This document shows positions 5,106-6,148 of a stretch of 6,148 nucleotides of DNA, piece by piece. The notes under the pieces are model-generated. The model did not search any database, was not told where the DNA came from, and saw nothing but the letters and a program-made list of their open reading frames with translations. The stretch lies in assembly GCA_021821565.1 (NCBI GenBank), contig JAKACI010000092.1, positions 1 through 6,148 of the forward strand. The letters run 5' to 3'. The stretch is from a bacterium. GTDB lineage: Bacteria > SZUA-79 > Acidulodesulfobacterales > Acidulodesulfobacteraceae. Position 1 is the stretch's first letter; every line of letters starts with the position of its first letter. The translations under genes were made by a program, and so were the position numbers.

Positions 5106-5554
5106 TTTGTTTTCACCTCCGTTAGCCATAAAACAGGATTATAAATTTTGACATTCAATAATTCAATATTTTTATGGGCATTTTTTAAAAGCTTACCGTC
5201 TGTGGTAAGAAATATGTCGGCATCGGCAAATTCAGCACAAGCGATATGCATTGCGTCAAAAGGTTTAAAACCTGTCTCTGTAATTTCCTTTGCCCTCATT
5301 ACCATTTTCTCGTCTATTTTAAACTTTGAATTCAAATCGGCTATGGATAAAATCTTTAAGATTTTTGACTGCCTATATGTATCGGCAATAGATGATATTT
5401 CAAAATCTATAACCTCGCTGTTTAATAATCGCTATTTTCTGTTTTGGCAAAAATTAAGAATAATCAAAGCAGCTTCAGATTCCAGTTTTATACGTTCTTG
5501 CGACTGTTCGTCAAAAGGCCGGTTTAAGCAGCAAACATCCATATAAACAATCAT
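5102..5554 (-). pseudogene. PIN-domain ribonuclease toxin interrupted by an in-frame TAG
   Basis: The ATG at 5554, with GGTGA six bases upstream, opens M-I-V-Y-M-D-V-C-C-L-N-R-P-F-D-E-Q, the standard start of one PIN family. At codon 41 there is TAG (5434-5432). The frame then continues without change: R-L-L-N-S-E-V-I-D-F-E, later G-F-K-P-F-D-A-M-H-I-A-C-A-E (D100), A-D-I-F-L-T-T-D (D113, D119) and N-P-V-L-W-L-T-E-V. The acidic set expected of a PIN active site (D6, E47 and the later Asp residues) survives on both sides. The family usually has Trp at the stop position, so TGG to TAG is the simplest explanation. Full length would be 150 residues, as expected. It overlaps the partner gene by ATGA. 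A fragment from an internal start would lack D6 and should be inactive. Translational readthrough is an alternative, but TAG ends mntA here. Confidence 0.85.
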
Positions 5555-5578
5555 CTGATTTCACCGAATCAATAATAA

Positions 5579-5591
5579 TGATAATATTATA
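5579..5591 (-). promoter_or_regulatory. Promoter of the PIN/partner operon
   Basis: A perfect TATAAT on the minus strand (5591-5586) would start transcription near 5579, giving a 24-base leader that contains the GGTGA ribosome binding site. The -35 position (about 5614-5609) is a poor TTTAAT. An ATGCAT pair at 5626-5631 and 5635-5640 lies further upstream and could be a binding site. Confidence 0.5.
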
Positions 5592-5673
5592 CCTTATTTT
5601 CTTTAAATATTAAATAACTATCATAATGCATATAATGCATAACGGCTTGCGGTTAACGTAACCATAAATTATA

Positions 5674-5720
5674 GGGCAAATCTGTAAATGCAGGCGGGAG
5701 TAAGAGAATAAATAAATCAG
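5674..5720. repeat. Dispersed repeat, copy carrying both parts
   Basis: GGGCAAATCTGTAAATGCAG then GCGGGAGTAAGAGAATAAAT and AAATCAGA. This copy joins the AAATGCAGGCGGGAGTAA part (as at 3490-3523) to the GAATAAATAAATC part (as at 3241-3327), so it shows the repeat's overall order. Its right edge cuts into the RHH gene and supplies that gene's stop codon. Confidence 0.7.
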
Positions 5721-5815
5721 ACCACTTTATTTATAAAAGCAGATTTATTTTTAATGTCTTTTATGTCTTCCATAACATCTAACGGCAAAGTGATATTTAG
5801 CCTTTTTGTATTCAT
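5717..5815 (-). pseudogene. Ribbon-helix-helix antitoxin, 3'-truncated
   Basis: This is 32 codons starting M-N-T-K-R-L-N-I-T-L-P-L-D-V-M-E-D-I-K-D, then N-K-S-A-F-I-N-K-V-V and TGA. K-R-L-N-I-T-L-P is a classic RHH beta strand that inserts into the DNA major groove; D-V-M-E-D-I-K is helix A; S-A-F-I-N-K-V opens helix B. Helix B and the toxin-binding tail are missing, because the reading frame enters the dispersed repeat (its right edge near 5720), which contributes the stop. The start is firm: GAGGGGTG lies just upstream of the ATG at 5815. A near-perfect palindrome over its promoter is the expected autoregulatory operator. No toxin gene follows; the PIN pair downstream has its own promoter. 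A 32-residue RHH with half of helix B is unlikely to fold stably. Confidence 0.75.
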
Positions 5816-5827
5816 AATACACCCCTC

Positions 5828-5867
5828 ATGATGTATTTATAATACATCATTATTTATAGTTTGTCAA
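5828..5867 (-). promoter_or_regulatory. Promoter and palindromic operator of the RHH gene
   Basis: On the minus strand a consensus TTGACA (5867-5862) is followed after exactly 17 bases by TATTAT (5844-5839); transcription would start near 5832. A 23-base palindrome (5828-5850, arms ATGATGTATT and AATACATCAT) covers the -10 and start site. Binding there would block RNA polymerase, the usual autoregulation of RHH antitoxins. Confidence 0.75.
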
Positions 5868-5944
5868 TAACGGAGAAAATTATACAACTAATAATTTTTA
5901 TAATTTTACATTAGTTTTATAAAAATACAATAATTTATTTGTTT

Positions 5945-5992
5945 TATATCTCAACTATTATATATCTTCACTATTCTATATCTTCTATGATT
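5945..5992. repeat. Three 16-bp tandem units, decayed
   Basis: TATATCTCAACTATTA (5945-5960), TATATCTTCACTATTC (5961-5976) and TATATCTTCTATGATT (5977-5992) form a degenerate array in a gene-free AT-rich stretch. No protein or site is recognised between 5868 and 6028 otherwise. Confidence 0.6.
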
Positions 5993-6028
5993 AAGTTTGC
6001 AAAATTGATTTTTATGAGGAGTAAAATC

Positions 6029-6050
6029 GGCAAAATGCAGTCGGGAGTGA
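6029..6050. repeat. Dispersed repeat, short fragment
   Basis: GGCAAAATGCAGTCGGGAGT then GA matches the AAATGCAGGCGGGAGTAA core with two substitutions. It is the fourth and most degraded occurrence in the window, in the same orientation as the others. Confidence 0.55.
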
Positions 6051-6073
6051 GCAACTGTGTTGTTTGTCAAGTA

Positions 6074-6097
6074 AAATATTAAGCTAAATATTAAGCT
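6074..6097. repeat. Perfect 12-bp tandem repeat
   Basis: AAATATTAAGCT occurs twice head to tail (6074-6085, 6086-6097). The second unit contains the stop codon of the possible minus-strand gene fragment at 6091-6148. Confidence 0.7.
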
Positions 6098-6148
6098 GTA
6101 AACCCTTTAGAATCCCACATTTTATCGTTTTTTAGCATGCTGTTCACT
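6091..6148 (-). CDS. Possible C-terminal end of an unidentified gene (runs off the window)
   Basis: The minus strand enters the window open and reads V-N-S-M-L-K-N-D-K-M-W-D-S-K-G-F-T-A before TAA at 6093-6091. The composition is protein-like and the GC content is above the flanking AT-rich DNA, but 18 residues are too few to name a family. The stop lies inside a 12-bp tandem repeat. Chance cannot be excluded. Confidence 0.3.
   Translation of the reverse strand, partial: VNSMLKNDKMWDSKGFTA

Noticed and set aside
5148..5546. Plus-strand 132-codon frame
   Set aside because: It is the antisense shadow of the PIN gene; the minus frame has clear family motifs and a ribosome binding site.
5102..5554. 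Stop-codon recoding (TAG or TAA read as an amino acid) to explain the in-frame stops
   Set aside because: Both TAG and TAA end intact genes in the window (mntA, MNT, PIN partner), and the stops differ in type, so independent nonsense changes are simpler.
5987..6082. Plus-strand 31-codon frame starting at the ATG at 5987
   Set aside because: It runs across the dispersed-repeat fragment and tandem repeats, has no ribosome site and no family signal.

Overview
The window reads as an accessory patch of an AT-rich bacterial chromosome (about 30% GC by eye). Promoters are sigma70-like, ribosome binding sites are plain Shine-Dalgarno (GGAGGTG, GAGGGG), and all three stop codons end intact genes. The taxon cannot be fixed from sequence. 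The mix of HEPN/MNT, PIN, RHH, DUF29 and DUF4143-ATPase genes among short dispersed repeats is common in AT-rich environmental bacteria; an acidophilic deltaproteobacterium-like lineage came to mind, but that is only an impression.

Layout. 1-92 (-): 5' end of a DUF29 gene, with a promoter and a 23-bp tandem repeat in its leader. 276-385: a long inverted repeat. 384-557: nothing recognised. 558-1439 (+): an intact HepT/MntA-type toxin-antitoxin pair whose promoter predicts a leaderless mRNA. 1440-1628 (-): a gene remnant with an in-frame stop, followed by about 110 bases with nothing clear. 1743-3026 (-): a complete AAA ATPase with a DUF4143 domain. 3027-3892: no intact gene, but a repeat-rich stretch. 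It holds a second copy of the DUF29 promoter, leader and first codons joined to a dispersed repeat, two further repeat pairs and a minus-strand terminator. 3893-4569 (-): a second HEPN/MNT pair whose HEPN gene has an early stop. About 4621-4770 (-): frameshifted remains of a small gene, possibly a RelE/barnase-like nuclease. 4899-5554 (-): a PIN-domain gene with an in-frame TAG, followed by its intact small partner. 5717-5815 (-): the first 32 codons of an RHH antitoxin with a textbook promoter-operator, cut off by the dispersed repeat. 5868-6148: AT-rich DNA with tandem repeats, a fourth repeat fragment and the possible C-terminus of another gene.

Interpretation. This is a toxin-antitoxin graveyard beside one live module. 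The HepT/MntA pair keeps all its catalytic motifs. In two other modules the presumed toxin arm (HEPN, PIN) carries a single stop near its N-terminus while the partner gene stays open. A fourth module survives only as a regulated RHH N-terminus. A short repeat, best defined by AAATGCAGGCGGGAGTAA and GGAATAAATAAATCGGATAC, sits exactly where two of the truncated genes end, so it may be involved in the truncation. The most unusual items are this repeat, the duplicated DUF29 promoter, and the parallel loss of toxin arms.
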